A stretch of DNA of 64,000 bases from an uncultured Roseobacter sp. (GTDB lineage: Bacteria; Pseudomonadota; Alphaproteobacteria; Rhodobacterales; Rhodobacteraceae). The translations under genes and the position numbers were made by a program. Below the pieces are notes generated by a model, which worked only from the letters and a program-made list of their open reading frames with translations, made no database searches and was not told the DNA's origin. The stretch spans positions 372,001 through 436,000 of the forward strand of contig NZ_CANLYL010000003.1 of NCBI RefSeq assembly GCF_947495275.1, read 5' to 3'. Below are positions 36,514 through 45,143 of the stretch, one piece after another (the first letter of the stretch is position 1; the number at the start of each line of letters is the position of its first letter).

Positions 36514-37857
36514 ATGCGGTGGAAGACGTTTGGCATAGTTGCTGTGGCAACTGGTTTGATGAGCATTCAGGCAAGTGCGTTTGGGTCGGCGCAAACACTA
36601 CGGCCCGTATTGAGGCCGGCGCAGGACATAACGCCAGGGCTTAGCAAAATCGCCCTTCAAAATCAGGCGCTAAGGCCGAAACTACGACCCTCTGATTTGG
36701 CGGCTGTACCAGTTCCCGTTGTGACCAAAACGGCTTCTGATCCTGGATTCGCCCGCTGGATCAGTGGATTTGAACGGCGCGCACGGGCGCATGGCATTCG
36801 CGCGGATGTGCTACGCGCCGCTTTCAAAGGCGTGCGATATGATCCTGACGTCGTTCGACGGGACAGGAATCAGTCGGAATTCACCAAGACGATTTGGGAG
36901 TATCTCGATAGCGCCGCATCTGACACCCGTATTCGTAACGGCAAGGCGGCGTTGCGCAAACATAACCGCAAACTTGACGCCATCGAGAAACGCTACGGTG
37001 TCGAAAAAGAAGTCGTTGTGGCGGTTTGGGGCTTGGAAAGCGCCTATGGAGAATACCGTGGCAGCAACGACATTGTGCAATCTCTCGCAACGCTTGCCTA
37101 TGACGGGCGGCGCGGAAAGTTTTTTGAACAACAACTGATCGCCGCGCTGAAGATCATTCAGAATGGCGACACCAGCCCGCGCAATATGACCGGCAGCTGG
37201 GCCGGGGCCATGGGGCACACGCAGTTCATTCCCACGTCCTATCTGGCCTATGCGGTGGATTTTACCGGTGACGGCAAGCGTGACATCTGGTCGGATGATC
37301 CTTCCGATGCGTTGGCGTCGACTGCCGCTTATCTCGCGCGGTTTGGGTGGGTCAAAGGGCAACCCTGGGGCGTTGAGGTGCAACTGCCGCGCGGGTTCAA
37401 TTACGCCCAGGCGAACCGGAAAACGACCAAATCACCCGGCCAATGGGCCCGTTTGGGCGTTGTGGGCGTAAACGGGCGCGCCGTGCCGAACTATGGCAAT
37501 GCTTCCATTCTGCTGCCAGCAGGCGGGCAGGGTGCCGCCTTCATGATATTCAAGAATTTCAGTGTGATCGAGCGCTATAATACGGCGGATGCCTATGTGA
37601 TCGGCGTTGGGCATTTGAGCGACCGGATCAAGGGCGGCCCTGCGATCAAGGCAAGCTGGCCCAGAGGTGACCGGGCGCTGACCTTTTCGGAACGCAAAGA
37701 GATGCAGCAACGTCTGACGCGGGCGGGGTTCAGCACGCAGGGTGTGGACGGCAAGATCGGTCCCAAAACAATCGAAGCCGTCCGCGCGTATCAGCGCAGC
37801 AAGGGGCTGGCACCGGACGGGTATGCGTCGCTGAGTTTGCTGAAACGCCTTCGCTGA
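36514..37857 (+). CDS. Lytic murein transglycosylase, MltB type, with peptidoglycan-binding domain
   Basis: 447 residues with a signal peptide (WKTFGIVAVATGLMSIQASA). The SLT_2 catalytic domain spans about 75-360, with catalytic Glu 175 in VWGLESAYGEYRG and the later AGAMGHTQFIPTSY. A PG_binding_1 domain closes the protein (RAGFSTQGVDGKIGPKTIEA). It cleaves glycan strands to 1,6-anhydromuropeptides in the periplasm. There is no lipobox Cys, so unlike E. coli MltB it is probably soluble. The ATG at 36514 gives the signal peptide; upstream codons are not signal-like. Confidence 0.93.
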   Translation: MRWKTFGIVAVATGLMSIQASAFGSAQTLRPVLRPAQDITPGLSKIALQNQALRPKLRPSDLAAVPVPVVTKTASDPGFARWISGFERRARAHGIRADVLRAAFKGVRYDPDVVRRDRNQSEFTKTIWEYLDSAASDTRIRNGKAALRKHNRKLDAIEKRYGVEKEVVVAVWGLESAYGEYRGSNDIVQSLATLAYDGRRGKFFEQQLIAALKIIQNGDTSPRNMTGSWAGAMGHTQFIPTSYLAYAVDFTGDGKRDIWSDDPSDALASTAAYLARFGWVKGQPWGVEVQLPRGFNYAQANRKTTKSPGQWARLGVVGVNGRAVPNYGNASILLPAGGQGAAFMIFKNFSVIERYNTADAYVIGVGHLSDRIKGGPAIKASWPRGDRALTFSERKEMQQRLTRAGFSTQGVDGKIGPKTIEAVRAYQRSKGLAPDGYASLSLLKRLR

Positions 37858-37929
37858 ATGTCTCGGCCGCACGCCCCGAACGAATGCGGCCGAGATATCT
37901 AGCGGAATCACGAGTTTGAAGCGGAGCGC

Positions 37930-39108
37930 TTAGCCGGGTGACATACCGCGCAAGCGTTCCGACCTGCGTCGCAGCATCTCCACCACGGTCAGCAGCGCAA
38001 TCGAAACGATCACAAGAATGGTGGCAACAGCGAGGATCGTAGGGCTGATCTGTTCGCGCAACCCGGTGAACATCTGCCATGGCAGCGTTTTCTGACCGGC
38101 AGAGCCCACAAAGAGCACAACAACCACTTCGTCAAAGCTGGTGATGAAGGCAAAAAGCCCACCCGAAATCACGCCGGGCAGGATCAACGGCATTTGCACC
38201 CGAAAGAAGGTGGTCACCGGCCCTGCCCCCATGTTCGCGGCAGCCCGCGTCAGGGAGTTGTCAAAGCCCACCAGAGTTGCGGTGACAGTGATGATGACAA
38301 AGGGAATGCCCAAAGCAGCATGCGCCAACACGACGCCGATGTATGTCCCTTGCAGACCAATGCGGCTGTAGAAGAAATACATTCCCGCCGCAGAGATGAT
38401 CAAAGGTACGATCATCGGTGAGATCAGAATGGCCATGATGGCGCGGCGGAAAGGCACATGCGGTTGGCTCAGACCAATGGCGGCAAGCGTTCCAAAGCTG
38501 ACCGAAAGAAGCGTTGCCATGGGGGCAATCTTGACCGAGTTGGCCAGTGCGTTCTGCCAGTCTGAATTGGTGAAGAAGTCTTCGTAGTGCTTCAGCGAAT
38601 ATCCTGCCGGGTCAAACCGCAGCATCTCCGGTGTGAAAGTAAAGAAATCTTCGGCATTGAAGCTCAGCGGCATCACCACAAGGATGGGCGTGATCAGAAA
38701 GATCAGAATCGCGCCGCAAATGACTCGGAAGCTGTAGTGCCACAACACTTGTTCGGGCGTGAGATAGGGTGCCACATAGGCACGGTATCGCCCTTCATAG
38801 AGCCAGAAACTGAACCAGCCGAAGAACCAGCCAAAGAGCCCGCCAATGATGCCCGCCGCGATGCCCCCCATGGCGAACCCGGCGATCGCCAGGACCGCAA
38901 CCAGCGCCCAGCGAGATGGTTTTTCCAATTTAACCACCTGCGTCATGACATATGCCAGAGCGCTCATCAGCAAGGCGCCGATGATGATACCGAGAAATGA
39001 GCTGCCCTGCGCTGTGCCCACAAAGAGACCGGCAACAGCACCTGCGGCAGCGACAACCGGCACGTAGAACGACACTGGCGTTCGGGAAATGGGTGTGAGT
39101 GCAGCCAT
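37930..39108 (-). CDS. Polyamine ABC transporter permease, PotC-like, with N-terminal membrane extension
   Basis: 392 residues, against about 260-280 for PotC. Residues 1-120 add about four extra hydrophobic segments (VAAAGAVAGLFVGTAQG, GIIIGALLMSALAYVM and two more). From about 125 the protein is a normal binding-protein-dependent permease with six segments and the EAA loop (ALTRAAANMGAGPVTTFFRVQMP). It should form the channel with the larger permease encoded four bases upstream. Role of the extra membrane part is unknown. Confidence 0.88.
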   Translation of the reverse strand: MAALTPISRTPVSFYVPVVAAAGAVAGLFVGTAQGSSFLGIIIGALLMSALAYVMTQVVKLEKPSRWALVAVLAIAGFAMGGIAAGIIGGLFGWFFGWFSFWLYEGRYRAYVAPYLTPEQVLWHYSFRVICGAILIFLITPILVVMPLSFNAEDFFTFTPEMLRFDPAGYSLKHYEDFFTNSDWQNALANSVKIAPMATLLSVSFGTLAAIGLSQPHVPFRRAIMAILISPMIVPLIISAAGMYFFYSRIGLQGTYIGVVLAHAALGIPFVIITVTATLVGFDNSLTRAAANMGAGPVTTFFRVQMPLILPGVISGGLFAFITSFDEVVVVLFVGSAGQKTLPWQMFTGLREQISPTILAVATILVIVSIALLTVVEMLRRRSERLRGMSPG

Positions 39109-39112
39109 TGTC

Positions 39113-40753
39113 CTAGCCCCCCAGCTTCACGTTATCAATGCCGACGATCCGGTCGTAGGCCCAATAGAGACCCAGCACCACAGCCAGCAAAATGGCTCCC
39201 AATGCGGCCGCCAGACCCCAGTTCAGAGAACTTGAGATGTGATAGGCGATCCGGTTGGAAATGAACGTTCCCGTCGTGCCACCAACCAGTTCGGGTGTGA
39301 TGTAGTAGCCAATCGACAGGATGAAAACGAGGATGGACCCCGCGCCAATGCCCGGCACCGATTGCGGGAAATAGACCCGCCAGAAGGCGGTCCAGTTCGT
39401 CGCCCCCAGTGATTTTGCAGCGCGCAGGTAGCTCGGCGGGATCGTTTTCATGACCGAATAAAGGGGCAATATCATGAACGGCAACAGAATATGCGTCATC
39501 GCAATGATTGTGCCGGTCTGATTATTGATGAGTGCCAGTCGGCTGTCATCAGCAACAACGCCAAGCCATACCAGCGTGTCGTTGATGACACCCTGCTGTT
39601 GCAGCATGACCTTCCACGCGGAGGTGCGCACCAGCAGCGATGTCCAAAACGGCAGGAGCACCAGGATCATCAACAGGTTGGCCGTTCGGGCGGGCAGGTT
39701 CGCCAGAATCCAACCGACCGGGTAGCCGAGCAGAATGCAACTGCCGGTGATGACCAGTGACATGAACAATGTCCGAATGAAGAGCTTGATGTAGAGCTGC
39801 TCATTCTCCGGGCGCATCTCCGCGCCATCGGGAGATTTTTTCATGTCGACCGCATTGAGGAAGTACCCGGAGGTGAATTCGGGGCTGTAGGTCTGGATTG
39901 TCTGCCAAACCTCGACATCATGCCAATCCTTGTCGACCTCCTCAAAGGCGGCAGCGTAGTCGACGGTTTCGAATTCGGTGGCAGCACCCATTGCCGCCAG
40001 CAATTCAGCCGACCCCGGACCGCTATAGCCCGAGACATCGGCGCCCGCAGAAATATCATTGTAAAGCGCGGAATAGATCAGCGCCCACGGATCCTGCTTG
40101 GCGAGGTTTTTCTGATCTTCATTCTGAACGAAATCAGCGTACGTTTGGAATGCTTCGGAGGTTTCGGGAAGCAGCCCGCTGATCGCCTCATTCAGTTCAA
40201 AAGGAGGCTGTTTGTCGCCGGATTTCGGGTCCCAGGCATTTTGAGCCTGCAACCAGTCCTCGGACCCCATCAGGGCATTCCAGTTTTCACCGTCTTTCCA
40301 GAATTTGTCAAAGTCTTCAAACTGATCCTGGTAGACCTCGCCCATGTCCTCGATCTTGCGACCGGATTTGCGGAAAAGTGACGACACTCCCGTCAGTTCG
40401 TAATTCAGCCGAGAACCGAGACGCGTATGTAGTTTTCGCTCTTTCGCGACAAACATGTCCTTGTAGAGCGCTTCAAATGTTTCGGGCGACGGAATTTCGC
40501 CGCTATCCCCATCCCATTCAGCCAACACGGCGGTCGTGCGCGGCAACGTCTCTGAGACGATCTGGTTTTCGATAGATCGAAAAAGCATGTCGGCGATCGG
40601 GGCGATGAAGGTCACCAATACAAAGATCAAAAGCGGTGCGATCAGTCCCAGAGCCCGCAGCTTTTGGCGGCGCAGCGCTCTGTTCAAGCTCGATTTCAAT
40701 GTCGTCCCGTCGGCAGCCATCATCGGGCCGGTGTGTTCAGCTGTGTCCGTCAT
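39113..40753 (-). CDS. Polyamine ABC transporter permease, PotB-like, with large periplasmic insert
   Basis: 546 residues, about twice the PotB length. TM1 is at about 35-57. Then an acidic soluble insert of some 260 residues (58-320, rich in Glu, Asp, Trp) precedes TM2 (about 324-345) and the rest of a normal permease, with the EAA loop SYLRAAKSLGATNWTAFWRV. The insert lies on the periplasmic side by topology and could dock the binding protein or sense substrate. DUF1330 gene and this start abut. Confidence 0.88.
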   Translation of the reverse strand: MTDTAEHTGPMMAADGTTLKSSLNRALRRQKLRALGLIAPLLIFVLVTFIAPIADMLFRSIENQIVSETLPRTTAVLAEWDGDSGEIPSPETFEALYKDMFVAKERKLHTRLGSRLNYELTGVSSLFRKSGRKIEDMGEVYQDQFEDFDKFWKDGENWNALMGSEDWLQAQNAWDPKSGDKQPPFELNEAISGLLPETSEAFQTYADFVQNEDQKNLAKQDPWALIYSALYNDISAGADVSGYSGPGSAELLAAMGAATEFETVDYAAAFEEVDKDWHDVEVWQTIQTYSPEFTSGYFLNAVDMKKSPDGAEMRPENEQLYIKLFIRTLFMSLVITGSCILLGYPVGWILANLPARTANLLMILVLLPFWTSLLVRTSAWKVMLQQQGVINDTLVWLGVVADDSRLALINNQTGTIIAMTHILLPFMILPLYSVMKTIPPSYLRAAKSLGATNWTAFWRVYFPQSVPGIGAGSILVFILSIGYYITPELVGGTTGTFISNRIAYHISSSLNWGLAAALGAILLAVVLGLYWAYDRIVGIDNVKLGG

Positions 40754-41041
40754 CTATGCGCCCTCTACGACAATGATGGTGCTTTGAGCATTACGGCGGC
40801 GGATCTCGGCGACCTCCTGATATTCAGGGTCATTGTAAGCGGCGAGCGCCTGCGCGTAAGAGGGGAATTCGATGACAACATGCCGGTCATGGCTTTCACC
40901 TTCGACAACCTGCGATTGTCCGCCCCGGATCACGAAGCTGCCGCCAAGGTTTTTGAGAATTGGCGTGTCCCTGACCACATATTCCTTGTAGGCGTCCGGG
41001 TTTGTCACAGTGACGTGCGCAATGATGTAACCTTTGGGCAT
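40754..41041 (-). CDS. DUF1330 family protein
   Basis: 95 residues starting MPKGYIIAHVTVTNPDAYKEY. The short ferredoxin-like dimeric fold pattern is that of DUF1330, with the typical VVIEFPSYAQALAAYNDPEY segment. No enzyme function is established for the family. It is unusual inside an ABC-transporter operon: it sits between the binding-protein gene and the permease, with its stop next to the permease ATG, so it is co-translated. It may act on the transported substrate. Confidence 0.88.
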   Translation of the reverse strand: MPKGYIIAHVTVTNPDAYKEYVVRDTPILKNLGGSFVIRGGQSQVVEGESHDRHVVIEFPSYAQALAAYNDPEYQEVAEIRRRNAQSTIIVVEGA

Positions 41042-41064
41042 GATGCGTCCCTTGTCATTTTGGG

Positions 41065-41088
41065 GAAGAGGGCCGCGTAGCCCTCTTC
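41065..41088 (-). terminator. Intercistronic hairpin after the binding-protein gene
   Basis: GAAGAGGGC (41065-41073) and GCCCTCTTC (41080-41088) form a perfect 9-base stem with a 6-base loop, 24 bases past the binding-protein stop. No T-run follows, so it probably protects the upstream mRNA or reduces readthrough rather than ending the operon. Confidence 0.6.
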
Positions 41089-41112
41089 GATAGTATCAGC
41101 CCCTAATCGGGT

Positions 41113-42219
41113 TTATTGAGCCAGCCAGGCCTGGAATTTCGCGTCGATGTCGTCGCGATAATCTGCCCAGAACTCGTAGTTATAAAGGAACGTGTTCTTG
41201 GCGTTGTCGGGATCTGTCGGCATATGGGGCGCCATGTCGATACCCAGATCAGCGTGCTGACCAACCAATGGAGCGGACGACGCGCGTGCCGGGCCATAGC
41301 TGATGTATTTGGCCTGATCCGCAAGACGTTGGGTGTCTGTGGCGAAGTAGATATAATCCAGGGCGCGTGCTTTGCGCTCGTCGCTCAAACCGGCGGGAAT
41401 AATCCAACCGTCCAGATCAAACACCTGCGCATCCCAAAGCATCGCAACAGGTTGCTTCTGCTCTTCGATCACAGAGAAAAGACGGCCATTGTAGGTGGAA
41501 CCCATGACAACTTCGCCATCGGCGAGCAGCTGAGGTGTGTCCGCACCGGCAGACCACCAGACAACATCGTCCTTGATGGTGGCGAGCTTATCGAGCGCTT
41601 GTTGCTGACCCTCGGCAGTCTCCAATACGTCGTAGACTTCGTCTTTTGGAACACCGTCGCAGATCAGCGCCCATTCCATGTTGTTGATCGGGCGCTTTTC
41701 AAGCGACCGCTTGCCCGGATAGGTTTCGGTGTCGAAGACAGCGCAAACAGATGTTGGTGGCGTGTCACCAACCATATCGGTCCGGTATCCGAAAGTTGTG
41801 GAATACACGATCTGTGGGATGAAGCAGTCGGACACCAGCAAATCACCGAAATCATCCTCGGCAGAAGTGCCATCGGGTGCGGCGGCAAGGTGCTCGTCAG
41901 GGTCGATCTCCATTGCGAGACCTTCATCGCAGAGGCGGATCGCGTCGGCTGCAACCACATCAACGACGTCCCATGTCACATTGCCCGCTTCGTTCATGGC
42001 CCGCAGTTTGGCCACCGCCTCAGCAGAGGATTCGTCGTTGATAATTTCGACACCGGTCTTTTCAGCGTAGGGGTTGTGGTACGCTTGCTGTTGCGAGTTC
42101 GAGTAAGCGCCACCCCAGCTGACAATTGTCATCTCCGATGCCATGTGGCCATCGGCGACGGCCATGCCAGCCGCAACTGTCAGTGCGGTGGATGCCAAAA
42201 GCGTCTTGGTCAGTTTCAT
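41113..42219 (-). CDS. Polyamine-type extracellular solute-binding protein
   Basis: 368 residues with a signal peptide (LTKTLLASTALTVAAGMAVA, cleavage near 22). The mature start MTIVSWGGAYSNSQQQAY is typical of the PotD/PotF-like spermidine/putrescine binding family. It has an internal Cys pair (DCFIPQIVY and AVF region). It delivers the substrate to the two permeases encoded downstream on the minus strand; the ATPase gene precedes it. Exact ligand (putrescine, spermidine or another amine) is unknown. Confidence 0.9.
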   Translation of the reverse strand: MKLTKTLLASTALTVAAGMAVADGHMASEMTIVSWGGAYSNSQQQAYHNPYAEKTGVEIINDESSAEAVAKLRAMNEAGNVTWDVVDVVAADAIRLCDEGLAMEIDPDEHLAAAPDGTSAEDDFGDLLVSDCFIPQIVYSTTFGYRTDMVGDTPPTSVCAVFDTETYPGKRSLEKRPINNMEWALICDGVPKDEVYDVLETAEGQQQALDKLATIKDDVVWWSAGADTPQLLADGEVVMGSTYNGRLFSVIEEQKQPVAMLWDAQVFDLDGWIIPAGLSDERKARALDYIYFATDTQRLADQAKYISYGPARASSAPLVGQHADLGIDMAPHMPTDPDNAKNTFLYNYEFWADYRDDIDAKFQAWLAQ

Positions 42220-42307
42220 TCATAATCTCCCAATTATGTGCCCGTTTTGGTTTTGAGACCTGCGGCAACGGGCTTGGCCACAGCCTCACTTTTGATCGTG
42301 CCTCTGG

Positions 42308-42351
42308 TTGGACGCACGACAGGTCGTGCGCATCGGAAGCTAAGCGTCCAA
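42308..42351 (-). other. Nested hairpin spanning the end of the polyamine ATPase gene
   Basis: TTGGACGC (42308-42315) pairs with GCGTCCAA (42344-42351), which spans the last codons before the stop. Inside lies an 8-base palindrome CGCACGAC-AG-GTCGTGCG (42313-42330). A further 7-base repeat (GCCCGTT/AACGGGC, 42240-42273) precedes the binding-protein gene. Together they make a strongly folded intercistronic RNA. Confidence 0.5.
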
Positions 42352-43440
42352 TGCGCGACAATCTTGCGGCAGCCAACCAATCTCGATCTGCTGGCCGGGC
42401 GTTAGTCGTTCCACATCCGGAGCGTTGCGTGTCTTGATGATGAAATCATCGGTACCTGCAACGCGGAGCCGTGTGCGGAAGATGTCGCCCATGTAGACGA
42501 ACTCGAGCACTTCGGCCTTCAGCGTATGGGCGTCTTCGCTCAGACGGTCCTTGTTATATTCGACCCGCTCCGGCCGGATGGAAACGCGGGTTCTCTCACC
42601 TGCTGTCGACACATTCACGGGTTTGGCATCAATGACCTCGCCGCCATCGAGTTCAACCAAGGCCACACCGTTCGTGATTTCCTTGACCACACCTTCAAGC
42701 GTGTTGTTCTCGCCGATGAACTGGGCCACGAAGCTATTTTCGGGTTCCTCATACAGCTTGTCTGGTGGCGCCAGTTGCTGAATCCGTCCATCGTCGAAAA
42801 CGGCGACCCGGTCTGACATGGTCAGGGCCTCGGTCTGATCGTGGGTTACATAGACCACGGTGATACCGAGATCATGAGCAAGCTTGGTGATCTCAAACTG
42901 CAAGGTCTCGCGAAGTTGCTTGTCGAGCGCGCCCAAGGGTTCATCCATCAAAACCAGCTCTGGTTCGAACACCAGGGCGCGGGCAAGGGCGATCCGCTGT
43001 TGCTGCCCTCCGGAAAGCTGCGTCGGTCTGCGCCCGGCAAAAGCGCCCATCTGAACCATGTCGAGGGCCCGCTTGATCTTGGCTTCTCGGTCCGATTTCC
43101 CCATTTTGCGGACTTCCAGCGGGAACGAGAGGTTCTCGGCAACCGTCATATGGGGAAACAGCGCGTAGTTTTGGAAAACCATCCCGATGCCGCGTTTGTG
43201 CGGCGGGATGTTGTTGATGGAGACACCGTCCAACCGAATGTCGCCGTGGGTGGCTGTCTCAAACCCTGCCAGCATCATCAGGCAGGTGGTTTTTCCTGAC
43301 CCCGAAGGCCCCAGCATGGTCAGAAATTCGCCTTTGGGCATGGCGAGGTTCAAGTCTTTAACGACGAGATTCTCGCCATCATAACTTTTCTGAACACGCT
43401 CGAACTCAACGAACGCGTCGACGTTTGAAGTATCGGCCAA
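42340..43440 (-). CDS. potA: Polyamine ABC transporter ATP-binding protein, PotA-like
   Basis: 366 residues from a TTG at 43440, chosen because GGGGAG lies six bases before it; the longer TTG-initiated frame has no ribosome site. Walker A is GPSGSGKT (44-51), the signature LSGGQQQR is near 145, Walker B LVLMDEP near 168. A C-terminal TOBE-type regulatory region follows (SIRPERVEYNKDRLSEDAH). It powers the transporter built by the next four genes. It is the first gene of the minus-strand polyamine operon; the 237 bases upstream carry the interleaved repeats at 43584-43649. Confidence 0.92.
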   Translation of the reverse strand: MADTSNVDAFVEFERVQKSYDGENLVVKDLNLAMPKGEFLTMLGPSGSGKTTCLMMLAGFETATHGDIRLDGVSINNIPPHKRGIGMVFQNYALFPHMTVAENLSFPLEVRKMGKSDREAKIKRALDMVQMGAFAGRRPTQLSGGQQQRIALARALVFEPELVLMDEPLGALDKQLRETLQFEITKLAHDLGITVVYVTHDQTEALTMSDRVAVFDDGRIQQLAPPDKLYEEPENSFVAQFIGENNTLEGVVKEITNGVALVELDGGEVIDAKPVNVSTAGERTRVSIRPERVEYNKDRLSEDAHTLKAEVLEFVYMGDIFRTRLRVAGTDDFIIKTRNAPDVERLTPGQQIEIGWLPQDCRALDA

Positions 43441-43583
43441 AAGAGGCTCCCCGTTTTTTCCGGCGGTTTTCCGCGCTGATTGCTGCGAAGCTAACACGAT
43501 TGCGCCTGCAAAACGCAAGCAGTTAACAATGCGCTGGGCTTATTTCGCCCGATTCAAGGCGGAAAACCTGTGCTTGGGAAGAA

Positions 43584-43649
43584 AATTGGCCCGATTGGCG
43601 GTACAAACGGAGCTGACGGGCCAATTGATCCGCCAATGAGCGCTCCGTT
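43584..43649. other. Three interleaved perfect inverted repeats upstream of potA
   Basis: Within 66 bases are three perfect repeats in the order A B C A' B' C': AATTGGCCCG (43584) with CGGGCCAATT (43617), ATTGGCGG (43594) with CCGCCAAT (43630), and AACGGAGC (43606) with GCTCCGTT (43642). On the minus strand, read toward potA, the last stem is followed by TTTTCTTCC, like a terminator. Because the pairs interleave, the stems cannot all form at once without a pseudoknot. This looks like an RNA switch or a multi-site operator. It lies 28 bases after the aminotransferase stop. Confidence 0.6.
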
Positions 43650-43677
43650 GCTCTATCTGTACATCGAAGAAGGTCGT

Positions 43678-45075
43678 TTAGGACGCTGCTTTTAGCAGGC
43701 CTTCCTCTTTGGCCAACGCATAGGTTTCATCCAGCGCCTTGCGGGCGCGGGCCATGAAAACTTCTATATCTGCTTGGCCGATGATCAAGGGCGGTGAGAT
43801 AATCATGCGGTCCCCGACATGACGCATGACGAGATTGTTGGCAAAGCACCGTTCGCGGCACATGTAACCGATTGTTCCGGGAGCCCCGGCAAACTTGGCC
43901 CGACTTTCCTTGTGGGGGGTCAGAGGCAGGGATGCCATCATACCTTTGATCGAGACAGTGCCGACAAGCGGATGATCGGCGAGCTCTTCGAGACCAGCCA
44001 TAAGAGCAGGTGCGCCGACATTGCGGACATGATCAAGCACCGATTCTTCCTGCAGGATGCGCAGATTTTCCAAGGCAACGGCAGCGGCGACCGGATGACC
44101 GGAGTAAGTGTAGCCGTGATTGAACTCCGTCGCACCGATGACCTCGGCCACCTCGTCGCTAACGATGGATCCGCCGATGGGTTGGTACCCTGAGCTCAAT
44201 CCCTTGGCGATTGTCATGATATCAGGGCGTAACCCCATTGTCTGGCTGCCAAACCAATTACCAGTCCGGCCGAACCCGCAAATCACCTCGTCGGCGATCA
44301 GCAGGATTTCATACTTGTCGCAGATGCGTTGTATCTCGGGCCAATAGGTTTCCGGTGGAACCACGACGCCTCCGGCGCCCTGGATTGGTTCCGCGATAAA
44401 GGCGGCCACGGTGTCTTCGCCCAATTCCAGAATCTTCGTTTCGAGTTCCTGGGCGCGGGCAAGTCCAAAGTCAGCGGGCGCCATTTCACCACCTTCGGCC
44501 CACCAATCGGGCTGATTGATGTGATGAATGCCGGGGATGGGCATTCCACCCTGGGCGTGCATGTAGCTCATGCCACCAAGTGATCCTGATCCGACAGAGG
44601 AGCCGTGATAGGCGTTTTTGCGGCTGATGATGTTGGTTTTGGTGGATTTGCCCTTTTCAGACCAATAGGTGCGCACCATTCGGATGTTGGTGTCGTTTGC
44701 CTCTGATCCCGATCCTGCGAAAAAGACATGGTTCAGACCCTCCGGCGCTAGCTTTGCGATTTCCTGCGCCAAAGCGATTGCCGGTACATGTGTGGTCATG
44801 AAAAACGTGTTGTAATAGGGCAGTTCCATCATTTGGCGGGCTGCAACCTCGGCCATCTCGGGCCGACCATACCCAATATTGACACACCACAGACCGGCCA
44901 TCCCATCCAGGATCTGGTTGCCCTCGCTATCTGTCAGATAGACGCCATTGGCCCGGGTGATCACGCGCGCACCTTTTGCGGCCAACTCATCGTTGGTGGT
45001 GAAAGGATGCATGTGATGCGCTGCATCCAGCGCTTGCAGTTCGGCGGTTGGCATATGGTTGGTGATGGCGGACAT
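43678..45075 (-). CDS. Class III aminotransferase, putrescine/omega-amino type
   Basis: 465 residues. A PLP-dependent fold-type I enzyme; K291 in IAKGLSSGYQP is the Schiff-base lysine and D262 in LIADEVICGFGR contacts the pyridine nitrogen. The length and the motif HMHPFTTNDELAAKGARV match the SpuC-like putrescine-pyruvate or related omega-amine:pyruvate transaminases. Placed between two polyamine transporters and downstream of a GntR gene, it most likely starts breakdown of imported diamines to the aminoaldehyde. Substrate is inferred from context. Confidence 0.9.
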   Translation of the reverse strand: MSAITNHMPTAELQALDAAHHMHPFTTNDELAAKGARVITRANGVYLTDSEGNQILDGMAGLWCVNIGYGRPEMAEVAARQMMELPYYNTFFMTTHVPAIALAQEIAKLAPEGLNHVFFAGSGSEANDTNIRMVRTYWSEKGKSTKTNIISRKNAYHGSSVGSGSLGGMSYMHAQGGMPIPGIHHINQPDWWAEGGEMAPADFGLARAQELETKILELGEDTVAAFIAEPIQGAGGVVVPPETYWPEIQRICDKYEILLIADEVICGFGRTGNWFGSQTMGLRPDIMTIAKGLSSGYQPIGGSIVSDEVAEVIGATEFNHGYTYSGHPVAAAVALENLRILQEESVLDHVRNVGAPALMAGLEELADHPLVGTVSIKGMMASLPLTPHKESRAKFAGAPGTIGYMCRERCFANNLVMRHVGDRMIISPPLIIGQADIEVFMARARKALDETYALAKEEGLLKAAS

Positions 45076-45125
45076 GGGACACCTGCGAGTTGGAAAATAC
45101 GAGACGAGGCTCTTCGATCAGAATA

Positions 45126-45135
45126 TGATCAAATT
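45126..45135. promoter_or_regulatory. TGATCAAATT motif upstream of the aminotransferase gene
   Basis: The ten bases TGATCAAATT occur here, about 50 bases before the aminotransferase start, and again at 45947-45956 before the potF-like gene. A shared operator for the adjacent GntR regulator is likely. Confidence 0.45.
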
Positions 45136-45143
45136 ATTTGGTG

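Noticed and set aside
41116-42225. 369-codon plus-strand open frame opposite the binding protein
   Set aside because: It is antisense to a gene with signal peptide and family motifs; it has no ribosome site or domain.
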